A DNA stretch of 64,000 nucleotides from Cristatella mucedo (GCA_009760855.2 WPIO01000047.1:62001-126000), one strand, 5' to 3'. Shown: positions 11,126 to 22,130, numbered from the stretch's first letter. The notes: generated by a model not told the origin, from the sequence alone. Made by a program: numbers and translations.

Positions 11126-12642
11126 CCTGCAAGGCTGAATTTCTTTGCCATGAACTTCAAGGGTTAATTACATGGATACCTTATGGGATAATATACTTCA
11201 GTAGCCGGGGCATGCAATCACGCCCAATCTTAAAAGTTGGCAGTTTCCTATTTTGGCTGCAGGTTACAGAGAGTCTGACAGCCTGTGCATTGTCTTTGGC
11301 AACACTCTAAGACGTTTTCTCTATGTGATATATGCATACTACGTTTTCCTGCCTTTTAGATAAACTTATGGGTTCACAGGTAAACTAATCATATCTGATT
11401 GACGAATCCTTAAGACCAGCAGCACGATAATGGGAAGAGTTTAAAGTTAATAGCTACGATTCTTCCCCACCATCGCTGGAGAGCTACGGCGAACGACTCA
11501 GAGAGTGGTATGGACCTTTGCTTACCTTCTACGTAATACCGCCGGTTGTTCTACTAATATCTTCGCTGTGGCAGAGCATGAATTGACACCTAGATGCTGA
11601 TCAAAGCAGGGCTGAAGCTTTGCATTAAGATACGATGTAGCCATTAGTCAATAGCTAGCGGCAGGCTACTTCGGCAGGTAAGTAAGAATCGCCCAGTGTC
11701 GCGCGGTCGCCCTTTCGACCGCTCGACCTTTAATTAAGCTACGAGCTGTAAATCCAATGCGCCCTTCGACGCTCATTCCGGTTGTATATTCTGGGTTAGC
11801 TTATTGCTATGCAGAATGCCGGCCGTAGCCGAGGTTTCCTAATCAGTGCTGGAAAAGCGAACGCTGACGTGCAGACTACCAGACAGCTACTCGGAAGCGG
11901 CACACCAAAGCACGGCTTAAGGCGACTAGCAGGCTACGTAGGCCCCCAGCTTTGTTGTACCGTCGGGGCGTGGTCAGTGCCCTTTCCCCACAACGCCTGG
12001 GATCAGGCTAGCGCCTACTCCCCCCCCCCAGCTGCACGTGTGTCGAGCGTCTCCATCGCTTTGACGGCTCAGTTAAGGTGGCCGGTTTTCATGGGCACGA
12101 TAGCAGTCGTCGAGCCTGCTGCCGTCGCTCTATCCGTCGCTGGCAACGTCTCGGTGACCTTCACCACTGCCGCTTTCTCACGGACCTCCGTCATTATCTG
12201 ACCGGCAGATAAAACAAGATCACTGCCGCATGGACAGCTGCCTTGCCGACTGCGAGGTTACTTTAAGGGGTGTTGGTCTGGAATGGTCAACAATTTTCAG
12301 TCTTTTGGAAAGTTGCCTGTTAAAAAACAAGCCAGTTATAAATGCAATGAATTGAGAATTTACTGTTGCCGGGGCGGCTGTAGCTATGGAGTCCATTCCC
12401 ACTGCACCTACTGAATCATGGGATTATCGATCTGGTTCCTGTAGCGGCCGTAATCCACGAGGCAACGTAGCCCAGTGGCCGGTCAGCGTGGTGACTTGGA
12501 TGGAGCTAGCGCATCGGTCACTTGGAATCGGTCTGGAAATTTTGATTTGATTCTATTTTAGGGAAATTGAGGAGATTTTGAGTTCTCATTAATGCCGTTT
12601 ACAGCTTGACCTTGACTCCACATTGCACCACTGTAGTTCGAT
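11126..12642. other. Unassigned region with a CpG-rich patch
   Basis: Between LTR-Y copy 1 and LTR-Z copy 1. A GC- and CpG-rich patch runs from about 11800 to 12260 and contains a plus-strand open frame of 130 codons (11809-12201) and an 11-C run near 12020. The predicted product has no recognised domain and its length fits chance in GC-rich DNA. A promoter or first exon is possible but unproven. Confidence 0.35.
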
Positions 12643-12831
12643 CGCATGCCGGCTGGTACCGCTCCTTTCCTCAACAGCTGGTGGGAGCATCAAGAGAGGG
12701 GCCTGTGCACAGCTGTGGTCAGCTTCTACTGAGGCGTTGACACAGGCCGATAACCCGCTGGTAAACAGATTGTGGATTCACCATCGGGGTCGGCCAAGGG
12801 ACAGCCAGGGTCGAGGAGGAGAGCCGAGCGA
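12643..12831 (+). mobile_element. LTR-Z copy 1, left part
   Basis: Matches the reverse complement of about 18265-18455, with shared words CCATCGGGGTCGGCCAA and CCGGTACxGCTCCTT. LINE-A (12834-13643) splits this copy. The right part with the poly(A) signal is at 13644-13715. The predicted direction of transcription is plus, because AATAAAC is in this orientation. Confidence 0.55.
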
Positions 12832-12833
12832 GA

Positions 12834-13643
12834 GTAATAATAATAATAATAATAATAATAATGTACTTGATAAAGCGCCCTCAGATAATCTATTTCTAGG
12901 CGCTTTACATTTGCTGCAAAGAGAAATGCAATTGAATGGTAGGTAAAATAATGCTTGAAAAACAAACAAAATGAATAACATGGTTAGGGGTGACATGCAC
13001 AGGGTCAGCATGCAAATGTGGTTAGTGGCAGCATGCACAGTGTCAGCACCCATAAGCACGTGAAGGACGAATCTCAGGATCCCACTAAATGCTGTCCTAA
13101 ATAGGTGTGTTTTTAAGTTCCTTTTAAATGTGGTCAGGTCAGGGGATGTTCTGACGCAGGTCGGGAGGGAGTTCCAGGCTTTGGGAGCATAAAAACTAAA
13201 TGCACGGTCTCCAAAGGATTTAAGGTTTGTACGAGGTATTTGTAGACTGTTGGATTCCGAAAAGCGGGTGGTACGATGCTTGGCCTGATGGGGTAGTATC
13301 TCTGACAGATAGGCTGGAGCCATAGAATGAAGGGACCTAAAAGTGAGCGACAAAACCTTGAAGTCAATCCGTTGCTTGACTGGTAGCCAGTGCAGGTCGG
13401 CGAGAAGTGGAGTAATGTGGCAACTGCGACGCTCACGGCAGACAAGCCTAGCTGCAGAGTTTTGCACCAGCTGCAATCGCCTGATCGCACATGCTGGTAG
13501 GCCAGTAAGCAGTGAGTTGCAGAAGTCGAGACGAGATGTCACGAATGCACGGACCAACTTAGACGTGGTATCCTTATCTAAACAAGCCCGAATTTTAGCA
13601 ATGTTATGAAGCTGAAAATAGGCAGATTTGACTGTGGAGCTGA
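12834..13643 (-). mobile_element. LINE-A copy, young, long open C-terminal frame
   Basis: Minus-strand, 5'-truncated copy with an uninterrupted reading of more than 260 codons from its 5' break through the 3' end. Words in order: AYFQLHNIAKIRACL, LDFCNSLLTGLPACAI, LQLVQNSAARLVCRERRS, HWLPVKQRIDFKVLSL, KSFGDRAFS, KAWNSLPTCVRTSPDL. The plus strand starts with (TAA)n from the tail, then hairpin. It is very close to the copies at 20245 and 51967, so it is recent. Flanking GAGTA at 12832-12836 and 13647-13651 is a possible target-site duplication. The RT catalytic core is missing, so the copy is inactive. Confidence 0.88.
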
Positions 13644-13715
13644 CATGAGTAGGGGCCGAGGGCCCCCACAATAAACTGTCGGTGTTGGGCATCGGCTGGC
13701 TCTCTGCTGTGCGAA
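13644..13715 (+). mobile_element. LTR-Z copy 1, right part with poly(A) signal
   Basis: Contains AATAAACTGTCGGTGTTGG, matching AATAAACTGTTGGTGTTGG read on the minus strand of 18183-18455. It is the continuation of 12643-12831 beyond the LINE-A insertion. Confidence 0.5.
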
Positions 13716-13740
13716 CAAACTACAACCACTTCTAACCGAC

Positions 13741-14185
13741 CTGCACTAGCATAGTACCACCGCTTTTCGGAATCCAACAGTTTACCAATACCTCCTACAA
13801 ATCTCAAATCCTTTGGAGACCGTGCATGTAGTTCGTATGCTCCCAAAGCCTGGAACTCCCTCCCGACTTGCGTCAGAACATCCCCTGACTTGACCACACT
13901 TGAAAAGAACTTATAAGACACCTATTTAAGTTGGTAGATTTAGTGGGTCCCTTTGATTTGTTCTTCATGGGCGTATGCATACTGACACTGTGCATGCTGC
14001 CACTAACCACATTTGCATGCTAACCCTGTGCATGTCACCCCTAACCATGTTATTCATGTTGTTGTAAAGCATGATATTACTTACCATTCAGTCGCGTTTC
14101 CCTTTGCAGCATTGGTAAAGCGCCAAGGAAGAGATTTTAGTTCTTTGAGGGAGCTTTATCAAGAGCATTATTATTACTATTAGTG
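13741..14185 (+). mobile_element. LINE-A 3' fragment
   Basis: Plus-strand 3' part: TRFSESNSL and KAWNSLPTCVRTSPDL-like coding, 3' UTR, a decayed hairpin and a TTATTATTACTATTA tail. It lies about 100 bases from the 5' end of the minus-strand copy at 12834-13643, so the two form a long imperfect inverted repeat. Confidence 0.85.
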
Positions 14186-14298
14186 TTTTTAAATTTTTAT
14201 TGGCGAACGCCGGTCAGACGCTTGGGTAGTTCGACTGCCGGTGGCCTGAGAGCTATCGTGCCTACCTTCGCTACCATGCTTATGTCATATTTCCGATG

Positions 14299-14402
14299 AT
14301 AGTAATAATAATAATAATGCACTTGATAAAGCGCCCTCAGAGAACTTAATCTCTTTCTAGGCGCTTTTCATTTGCTGCAAAGTGATATGCAATAGAATAG
14401 TG
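14299..14402 (-). mobile_element. LINE-A 3' end, about 100 bases
   Basis: On the plus strand, (TAA)n followed by GCACTTGATAAAGCGCCC, the hairpin and TTTGCTGCAAAG. Only the 3' end was inserted; a severely 5'-truncated copy. Confidence 0.85.
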
Positions 14403-14696
14403 ATCCAATAAACTTGAAATGCATGATTGTGTGAAGTGTTATGATCCGCCAGAACAATATATTGACAGCATTTGCAACATTTTATGACGGTTATGGGCTT
14501 TTGACATCACGTTATGTCCCACCAGCTGGTTGAGCTATAGGCTTGCAACTTTGACTATGCTTCCTGGACAGTTAGGTGTTGAGCCTTTGAGATGCTACAG
14601 ATCGGCCATCTATGGACACGTCAATTTGAAATATAAGCTTTGGTCAACTTGTTTGACCCATGGCTTTCTCAAGTTTGGTTCTACTTTCCCCTTTAA
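14403..14696. other. Unassigned spacer
   Basis: Nothing recognised between a LINE-A tail and LTR-Y copy 2. Confidence 0.4.
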
Positions 14697-15807
14697 TGTG
14701 TGACGCCGAAGGCTCGGCGGAGCAGGCTTAACCTGCCGCTTACCTAGCGGCGTAACCTAGCGCCTAATGCCGTTCGGTGCGTGCCTACACGCAATAAGCA
14801 GGCCGCCACAAAACGAGCGTTTCTGGCGCTGACCTGCCTATCGTTACTAAAGGGGGTCGTGAGTCCGCAACGTGAATTGGAAAGCAAGACACACAAATTG
14901 GGAATTTTACTGAGCTTTATTCGCAAGCGCACAAAGTCACTGCGCGTCTAGCTCAATTTTATCTCCACACTTCTCGAACGCTCTCAACAGCACCGACACT
15001 CTTGAGGAGGGAATACTCCTCCACACTTGAGCTACGTACGTCTATAATGGGGAACGACCCAAATAAACGGAGCCCGAACCGGAGCCTAAACCCTAACCAG
15101 AGAACTAAGACTCCGTTTCCACTAGTGTGAAAGGAATACCCATGCACACCAACCGCTTCTAGCTCGCACCGACAACTCCTTTTGCCGAGACCACGTAAGA
15201 GCGCGTACACACGAAACACAAAAGAAACACAAAATGCCAGCTCGGGCGCGATACGACTGTATTCGGTGGAGTCCACCGAATCCTCCTAGCGCTGCCTCGC
15301 CCTGTTCCGTCCATCGCCGGCTGACAGCCCGCCCTCCTCCCTCGCTTTCAGAGAAACGAGTCCAACGGCGTCGAAGCGCCGAACCGAACAAAAGACCATG
15401 AGCGAGCGTCCCTCGACTCTTAAATACTTAGCTGAGACAATGGGGCAAGAGCTTAGTGGTATTGGGCCCGACAACATGGCCCATTACGGTAAGGAATTAA
15501 TACCATCACTAGGCTACTGGAATGTCACCTCTTTCCAGCATGAATGGCGAATGGGTTCCAGAAGATTCTTTGAGCACGGAGTGATGGCGGGTTGACAGGC
15601 CAGCCAACATCAAACAGCAGCTCCCGCGGGTATCGGACCAATTCTAAAGGCCGAATCGCCACCGCTGGTATCAAAGCTTCCTGGCTTGCTCTCTAACCGC
15701 ACTGGTGTTCCTCTCTGGCTCACTGCTCCAGGACAAAGAAGTTCTAGCCCACCGCCGACCAGCTCTTGTTCGTGCTAAACATCAGCCAAGGCCAGCAAGG
15801 CGCTACA
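14697..15807 (-). mobile_element. LTR-Y copy 2, long LTR-like repeat (inverted)
   Basis: Reverse-orientation partner of 9921-11125. Read on the minus strand it starts TGTAGCGCC at 15807, has TATTTAAG near 15420 and AATAAAG near 14918, keeps GCGCCAGAAACG, and runs on about 60 bases beyond the end shared with copy 1, ending near GGCGTCACACA. The extra end holds a CGCCGA/TCGGCG hairpin. The two copies differ by scattered substitutions and small indels, so they are not recent twins. No target-site duplication is obvious. Confidence 0.6.
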
Positions 15808-16596
15808 AATGCATGTTTATAAACGTGACACCATTTTTTTATTTACTTTTTAGGAGAAACCTAGGCTTACAAAAAATGTTCTGCATCTTTTGAGAGGTTT
15901 AACATATTTCTACAATGCATAGTAATGAATAAGTTTGAATTAAACCGAAGTGATATACCGAAGCGAAATTTGACCTTGATTTTTACAGGATATCGTAAGG
16001 TCAAAGTGGCACCATGGTTAAATCAAAAGATATATAATGTTTCCCTTGTTGTTTGTGCAAATTTGCACGCCTTTTGGTCGATTAGTATATGAGAAATATT
16101 AATAATTGTGGTTTAAGGGAGACAACTCCTAAAGTACTCGTATAGGGGTGGGGGATTGATCTTAAGCAGATCCGTTGCATAGCAAGCTAATAGTAGCTAA
16201 CGCTCAGCTCAACGACTCTTTGATCAGATCCGACCATCAAAAAAAGAGAGAGAGACGCAATCCATCGGAGGCTAGAAGGTTGGAGCTACGAGCACCAGCC
16301 TTTGTCATTAAAAGTTTTTGGTTTCCAGATGTTCGTATGGCTCAATAGCATGAATTGAGATTCAGTCAGCATTTTGATTGCATAGAGCCGTTTTTCCAAC
16401 GACGGCTGCATCACTTTCTCATGCTGCACTTAGCCGAGTCGTCATGAGGATCAGGCCAATGTTCATCGGCACTTCAGTGGAATGGTGACGGCCGCCTGTA
16501 TCATGCACGTGCATATAGAAGCCGAACCACTGTTGTCCGTGATTGTAAGAAAATATACCAAACGCTATCCATTGAGAGCGTATTCTAAGCATCGCC
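15808..16596. other. Unassigned region
   Basis: No gene seen. A perfect 14-base palindrome, GTGCAAATTTGCAC, lies at 16055-16068. The remainder has no repeat or exon evidence. On the minus strand this is the 3' flank of the tail exon at 16597-16887. Confidence 0.4.
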
Positions 16597-16887
16597 TTAG
16601 CCTCTGGATGGGTTCGGCAACACAGAAGTCACGCCGTTCATCGTCACCCCGTGTGAGGTTTCGTGCGACGAGGCATAATTGTTCTCATACTGATCAGTAA
16701 AACATGAGCCACGGGTTTCGTGAGGCTGAGTGAGATTCTCGCTACTTTCATGGTTCTCAAGTCGTTGCAAAACGGATGGAGTTTCAATGCTGGCAGCATC
16801 AACTACGATAGAATGCTGTAGAGGAACTCGGTCCAACTGAGTCGTAGTGATGCTGCCGTCGTTATCACCGCCAGGCACAATCAAGAG
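16597..16887 (-). CDS. Candidate last exon, hydrophilic cytoplasmic-type tail
   Basis: The minus-strand reading opens at a good splice acceptor (pyrimidine-rich, CTCCTTGCTTGCAG just above 16887) in phase 0 and runs 96 codons to a TAA at 16597-16599. The product is polar, rich in Ser, Thr, Asn, Glu and His, has no cysteine cluster, and has a double tyrosine motif (QYENNYASS). It looks like the intracellular tail of a membrane receptor. A separate membrane-segment reading lies 70 bases upstream (16957-17060). No homologue is recognised. It could be a chance open frame, but its length and the acceptor make a real exon plausible. Confidence 0.4.
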   Translation of the reverse strand, partial: LLIVPGGDNDGSITTTQLDRVPLQHSIVVDAASIETPSVLQRLENHESSENLTQPHETRGSCFTDQYENNYASSHETSHGVTMNGVTSVLPNPSRG

Positions 16888-16956
16888 CTGCAAGCAAGGA
16901 GAGCGGTGTGAGATAGTTAATGAAGCGCACACGAGAAAGTGCTGCTCGCATATAAG

Positions 16957-17060
16957 TCATTTGAAAGAAATGGTGGAGGATTGTCGATTCGACTCCAGTG
17001 CAAACAGTGAGCCGACAAGAAGCAGTAACCACAACAAATAGATAGAAAAATAGCCAGGCC
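16957..17060 (-). CDS. Candidate transmembrane exon reading
   Basis: A strong acceptor (TTGACTTACTTTTCCAG) precedes a phase-1 reading of 33 residues ending at TGA (16957-16959). Residues 3-20 form a clear hydrophobic segment (YFSIYLLWLLLLVGSLFA), followed by a charged, Ser-rich stretch. No consensus GT donor lies before the stop, so it may be a short last exon (an alternative tail to 16597-16887) or a chance reading. The minus-strand order, membrane segment then polar tail, is what a type I receptor would give. Confidence 0.28.
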
Positions 17061-17399
17061 CTGGAAAAGTAAGTCAAAAATACGCGCAGCAATGAGCGCC
17101 CTACAATTCCACAAAATTAAGCTGCCCTTGTCACATATGCGTAGCATGCACCTGAGCAACACAAATGCACGGACATGAACTTGCTAAGTTCAGGCTATTG
17201 CATAGCCTTAAGTAACACGATACTGACACCGTGAGTTTTAGCACTTCTGCACCACATACATCCGTTACCGTAAACAAAACTTGTTGCACATCTACCCTGT
17301 AATCAGAGGACAGACAGATGTCCGAGTAACAACAGTAGGCGAAGCCAGGTGCCCAAAGAACCTGTATGTTTGTATGCACTGACAATATATAAATACCTA

Positions 17400-17526
17400 G
17401 ACTGCAACAGCCTACACTTCAAACGGTAAGATAGCCGTTTCAAAGCTAAACTTCAGACACGTTGACTGCAACAGCCTACACTTCAAACGGTAAGATAGCC
17501 TTTTCAAAGCTAAACTTCAGACACGG
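17400..17526. repeat. Tandem duplication, two 64-base units
   Basis: Two adjacent copies of a unit starting GACTGCAACAGCCTACACTT, period 64, with one clear difference (GCCGTTTC versus GCCTTTTC). Recent local duplication; no coding reading. Confidence 0.9.
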
Positions 17527-17707
17527 TCTAAGAAGGTACGAACCTAATAGCAGACAATTTCTGATCCACTAGACAAACGCCCCATGCAGACCAAGCGTAG
17601 GAACACCTCAGTTCCAATTACTCTCAGCCACATAGCCACATGCTGATTTAAAAAAGTACGGTTATATACTGTGTACATTCTGCAAATACATATACGTGTA
17701 CCCAGAC

Positions 17708-17708
<1 letters not shown>

Positions 17709-17777
<69 letters not shown>
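17709..17777. repeat. (CA)n microsatellite
   Basis: About 34 uninterrupted AC dinucleotides. The long Val/Cys and His/Thr readings across it are artefacts. Confidence 0.97.
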
Positions 17778-17778
<1 letters not shown>

Positions 17779-18182
17779 GTATACACGTATGTGTGTGTGC
17801 TGGTGTGGGCGGGTGGGTGTGTGCACAGTACACAACGACTGGCACTGGAAGACTAGAGACGACTGAGCTCCCGGCACTTCTGTTTCGAGCAGCCGAGTCG
17901 GTCGGTGCATTGGCAATGTGAGTGCACTGTCAGAGTGAGCTCGCCAGCTAGGATAGCAGACACTGAGGCCTGCCTTCCAAAGCTGACGTTGAACTTTTCC
18001 CTTTGATCTTCATATGTGCAAGCTAGTGTGCCTGTATTTCTATGGGCTTGTACAGGTCATACCACGAACGTCATGAACGAGTACAAGCTCAATACTAGAG
18101 CTCTTCTAGACACTTTATGTGTCGAGAAAAAAGCACGTCATCTGACATGTCATAACACGTGGATAATGTGTGCTTCGATGTG

Positions 18183-18455
18183 CCTTGCACGAAGAACGCC
18201 GGCACAGAACCAACACCAACAGTTTATTCTACTACAGAGCAGAGGGAGCACGATTTCACTCGCCCCCTCTCTCCCCACTGAATCCCCTCCTCGCCCACGG
18301 CTGTTTTGGCCGACCCCGATGGTGAGTCCACCATCTGACTGTGGTTACCGGCCTGTCCAAACCACACCACAGGCGGACCACAGCTATGCACCACCGGTGA
18401 TGCTCCTGACAGCTGTTTAAAGAAGGAGCTGTACCGGCCTGCATATACTCAGACC
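18183..18455 (-). mobile_element. LTR-Z copy 2, LTR-like repeat
   Basis: Reverse-orientation match to 12643-12831 plus 13644-13715. On the minus strand it carries TAGAATAAACTGTTGGTGTT (poly(A) signal region) near its 3' end. Here the unit is not interrupted by LINE-A, which proves that the LINE-A in copy 1 is a later insertion. No coding capacity. The LTR assignment rests on the poly(A) signal only, so another repeat class is possible. Confidence 0.5.
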
Positions 18456-18460
18456 ACATA

Positions 18461-18530
18461 ATGATAACACGATTCTAGTGATAACACGTGACTCGTGATC
18501 ACACGCAACTCTCGTGATAGCATGCATAAC
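18461..18530. repeat. Short degenerate tandem repeat
   Basis: Four imperfect units of 16-19 bases, each beginning TGATAACACG or a close variant (TGATCACACG, TGATAGCATG), immediately outside LTR-Z copy 2. Confidence 0.6.
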
Positions 18531-19139
18531 TTCAGAACTCACTAGCTCAGAACGACCAATATAAACTGATGCACCAATCCTGAAACGAACGCGCATGTTT
18601 TTAATTTTTGTTTAAATGTCGTCAACTAATGTGGGCAAGATATTGAATTGTAGTAAGTTGCAGGCTTCGATAGCAAAGTAATAAGAAGGTACGGTCTCGG
18701 TAGGGTTTGATGTTGGTTAGAGCCCTGAACTTCGACAATAATCATAATGACAGCCGCCTAAATGCCTCGCATGCCTCAGTTGACCAGAAAATAATCATGC
18801 AGGTGGTCAATGGCCCGCTAGACCACAGATAAGCTACTTCAAAAAACCGTATTGATCGGTTAGCAGAAAAATCAGTACATTGACGCTAGTAGTACTGGCT
18901 ATATCTCTTCTGCTCCTGTAAAGGGGAGGATCGAGCACCTGAATGGCTGCAGCCATTCAACTTGTGCTCACAAAAAAGGCAAAAAAGGCAATTGGGTTTA
19001 GAATAAAATAATATCTGCTCCCATGCTGTAGGTCAACCTCTACGCGCTAGCATAGCCCGCCAGCCATACACGCGATGGCAAATTCATGCGGGAGACTACA
19101 TTTGACAGATATTGTAGGTTAAAGTTAGAAGACCAGAGT
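18531..19139. other. Mostly unassigned; possible remnant of LINE-A
   Basis: About 18590-18720 weakly follows the order of minus-strand LINE-A words (TTTAAATGT, GGCTTCGATAGCA, GGTACGGTCTC) but is too diverged to be sure. The rest is unrecognised. Confidence 0.3.
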
Positions 19140-19380
19140 TAGGGGACCGGGTGCTATAAAAAAAATGAGCAACAATGGTGGGTTTCTGATAGACTGAAGT
19201 AGAGTGAAGATAGCGAAGGGACTTAAACGTGAGCGAGAGTTGCCTTGAAGTTGAAACAGTGCTCGATGCCTGGTGCCTGCAGGTCGGGAAGTGGTGGTGT
19301 AATATGGCAACTGCGACATTCACGACAAAGCAGCCTAGCTGCAGAGCCTTGCACCGTCTGTAAGCTGCTGTGTAACTGTC
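19140..19380 (-). mobile_element. Old LINE-A-like fragment
   Basis: Plus-strand words AAACGTGAGCGAGAGTTGCC, ATATGGCAACTGCGACATTC and CCTAGCTGCAGAG are recognisable, in the minus-strand family order. No long frame. Confidence 0.65.
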
Positions 19381-20244
19381 CTAACTCCAAACCTGGCAAT
19401 AAACAGCAACAAGCCGAAAGTAATAGCTAAAACGAATGTTTTACAAAAGTGAATTGCTCACGCTTCAATTAGCCACGAGTTACATAGCACATTGAATGCT
19501 TGTGACACTACATTCATGCCCGAAAAGTTGTACATCTAAGTTATTTTATTCCTAGAAATTAGATTATGGTGCCAAAGTATTCCTTAGGCTCAGCTCCAAC
19601 AGAGTAAACAACTCTGAGCTATGTCCTATTTTGAATGAGATTTTTTAGAGTAGTCTAGACGATCTTTTATATCAACTTATGCCTAACTTCGTGCAAGACT
19701 TACTCAGGGATGTCAAGGGGAAACTTTCTTACCAGCAAAGTCCGTTTTTGCAAAGATCATACATGAAAACTAAAGCGAAATAAAAAAAAGAGGAAAATGC
19801 CTTTAATGTGTACCTTGCAGGTCACTTGCTCCTCACGACAAACTCTTGCTGTAAATCAAATCAGCCGAGCCAATGCGGCCGGTAATAGCCAAAACGTTTG
19901 TTATACTACGAGGATTTTGTGAGCTCTAAATTTTTTATCCATAAATTAAATCAATTACCTAAGGTAATGATTAGCTAAAGATCAAGTATTGACACTAAGC
20001 ATTGACATAGCTTAACGTGCAAACTTCCATTCTATTCACTGAGGTAGGTTCACGGTACGTATTCGAACTGGGCGATGCTTTTGTGGATCCACTGATGCTT
20101 TGAGAATGAGATTTTTCCGATGTACTTCCAGCCTGTTACGAGTGTACAATACATCGTGGGTATAGTGATCGAACCCGACACAATACTTACTAACTTCTTG
20201 AATGAGCAATTACTGTGCCCTTCACAGGTTTGACCCGGACCTTT
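19381..20244. other. Unassigned AT-rich spacer
   Basis: Nothing recognised. A short minus-strand frame at 20050-20256 has no motif. Confidence 0.4.
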
Positions 20245-21326
20245 CATGCGTAACACTCAGTTGTACCTTTGCTTTGATCCCTCCCAGCCTTCGAGCACCT
20301 CGAATTCTCTCAACTCACTTGCTGCATGCATTGATGAAATCCGCACATGGATGACAGTAAATTTTCTAAAACTAAACGATGATAAAACTAACTTACTAGT
20401 TATGGGCAAACCCAGTGTGATTCAGAGATTAGAAAGGCTGACTCTCAAAATTGGCTCTGCCAGCATATCTCCAGTGGAATCAGCTAGAAATCTAGGTGTC
20501 ATATTCCAAAGCGACCTCTCGATAGACGACCATATCAGCCCCACAGTCAAATCTGCCTATTTTCAGCTTCATAACATTGCTAAAATTCGGGCTTGTTTAG
20601 ATAAGGATACCACGTCCAAGTTGGTTCATGCATTCGTGACATCCCGACTTCTGCAACTCACTGCTTACTGGCCTACCAGCATGTGCGATCAGGCGATTGC
20701 AGCTGGTGCAAAATTCGGCAGCTAGGCTTGTCTGTCGTGAGCGTCGCAGTTGCCACATTACTCCACTTCTCGCCGACCTGCACTGGCTACCAGTCAAGCA
20801 ACGGATTGACTTCAAGGTTTTGTCGCTCACTTTTAGGTCCCTTCATTCTATGGCTCCAGCCTATCTGTCAGATATACTACCCCATCAGGCCAAGCATCGT
20901 ACCACCCGCTTTTCGGAATCCAACAGTCTACAAATACCTCGTACAAACCTTAAATCCTTTGGAGACCGTGCATTTAGTTCGTATGCTCCCAAAGCCTGGA
21001 ACTCCCTCCCGACCTGCGTCAGAACATCCCCTGACCTGACCACATTTAAAAGGAACTTAAAACACACCTATTTAGGACAGCATTTAGTGGGATCCTCTGA
21101 TTCGTCCTTGATGTGCTTATGCGTGCTGACACTGTGCATGCTGCCACTAACCACATTTGCATGCTGACCCTGTGGATGTCACCTCTAACCATTTTATTTG
21201 TTTTTCAAGCATGATTTTACTTACCATTCAATTGCATTTCACTTTGCAGCAAATGTAAAGCGCCTAGAAAGAGATTAAGTTCTCTGAGGGCGCTTTATCA
21301 AGTGCATTATTATTATCATTATCATA
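20245..21326 (+). mobile_element. LINE-A copy, 1.1 kb, young
   Basis: Begins inside the YADDT codons (the sequence reads MRNTQLYLCF where FYADDTQLYLCF is expected). It continues with LKLNDDKTNLLVMGKPS, SARNLGVIFQSDL, AYFQLHNIAKIRACL, then RLVCRERRSCHITPLLADLH in a shifted frame (20697-21167), KSFGDRAFS and KAWNSLPTCVRTSPDL. A small deletion near 20650 (LLQLTAYW where LDFCNSLLTGLP is expected) breaks the frame. The 3' end has the perfect hairpin AAAGCGCC...GGCGCTTT (about 21257-21298) and a TTATTATTATCATTATC tail. Confidence 0.9.
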
Positions 21327-22130
21327 TTTTGCTATGAGGAAATGTTAACGAGATTAACATCGATGCAACAGTAAAAGCTACCTTCGAAAAATGATACTGT
21401 TACTAAAATATAGCAGCCCCATCGTGAAAATATTTAAAACAAAACACAACACCTACACGTGGCGCTAGAGCAAACTGCTGCATGATTAATAATAGCCAAG
21501 AGAGCACCGCAATGCACAGCTAAATAAGATGTAGATGCAGCTATAATACATCCAAGTATATCGACGATCAACTTCAGCCCTTCATTAACAAAGTACTTCA
21601 TCAATCAACATTGCCAACTCCTCAATAGTAAGTCAGTGACCTTTCTGACTATATGCCCAATAAGTTCGAGCACTAGCCGTTCGGCTAGGGCCAGTGGTGT
21701 GTTCCCAGACTAAGCAGTCCGATTAATAAGCATTCCGATTTCCCACTTACCATCCCTGCACTATAAGTATTAGGCACATCTGGTAAAGCTTCGATGAAGC
21801 CCATTTGCGGCTGAGGTGCACCTAAATTGGAACCTGGAACAGCAAGTCAGTTCGCATTAGACGAGCTGCACCTTGATGGAATGCTAAGACTGAGCACATA
21901 CAACGTGTGGGCTAACTCTACACGACGGTCGAAAGCAGCACCAAAAGGAAAAAGCGCTTTGCAAAACGTAAAGCCTGTCACGACGACGAGGCAAGGGCAG
22001 ATGTTGCTGAGGTAAGAAGAAAGCTAGAGGATCATATTAATTCAGATAGCCTCAAGCCAATAAAGTCACAAGATGGCCCATGAAGCCTGCTTTACAAAAA
22101 CGACAGGGGAGCAGGTTGCATACTAGCTTT
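21327..22130. other. Unassigned spacer
   Basis: A 62-codon plus-strand frame at 21827-22015 has no splice or domain support. Nothing else recognised. Confidence 0.4.

Noticed and set aside
11809-12201. 130-codon plus-strand open frame
   Set aside because: It lies in a GC-rich patch where long open frames are expected; Ala/Val/Ser-rich product without domain or splice support.
12834-14185. Twin-priming inversion of one LINE-A copy
   Set aside because: Both pieces have their own 3' hairpin and tail, so they are two insertions and not one inverted copy.
17709-17777. CRISPR-like regular repeats
   Set aside because: Simple dinucleotide repeats without spacers; the genome is animal nuclear DNA.
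17544-17916. Cys/Val repetitive proteins
   Set aside because: Translations of the (CA)n microsatellite.
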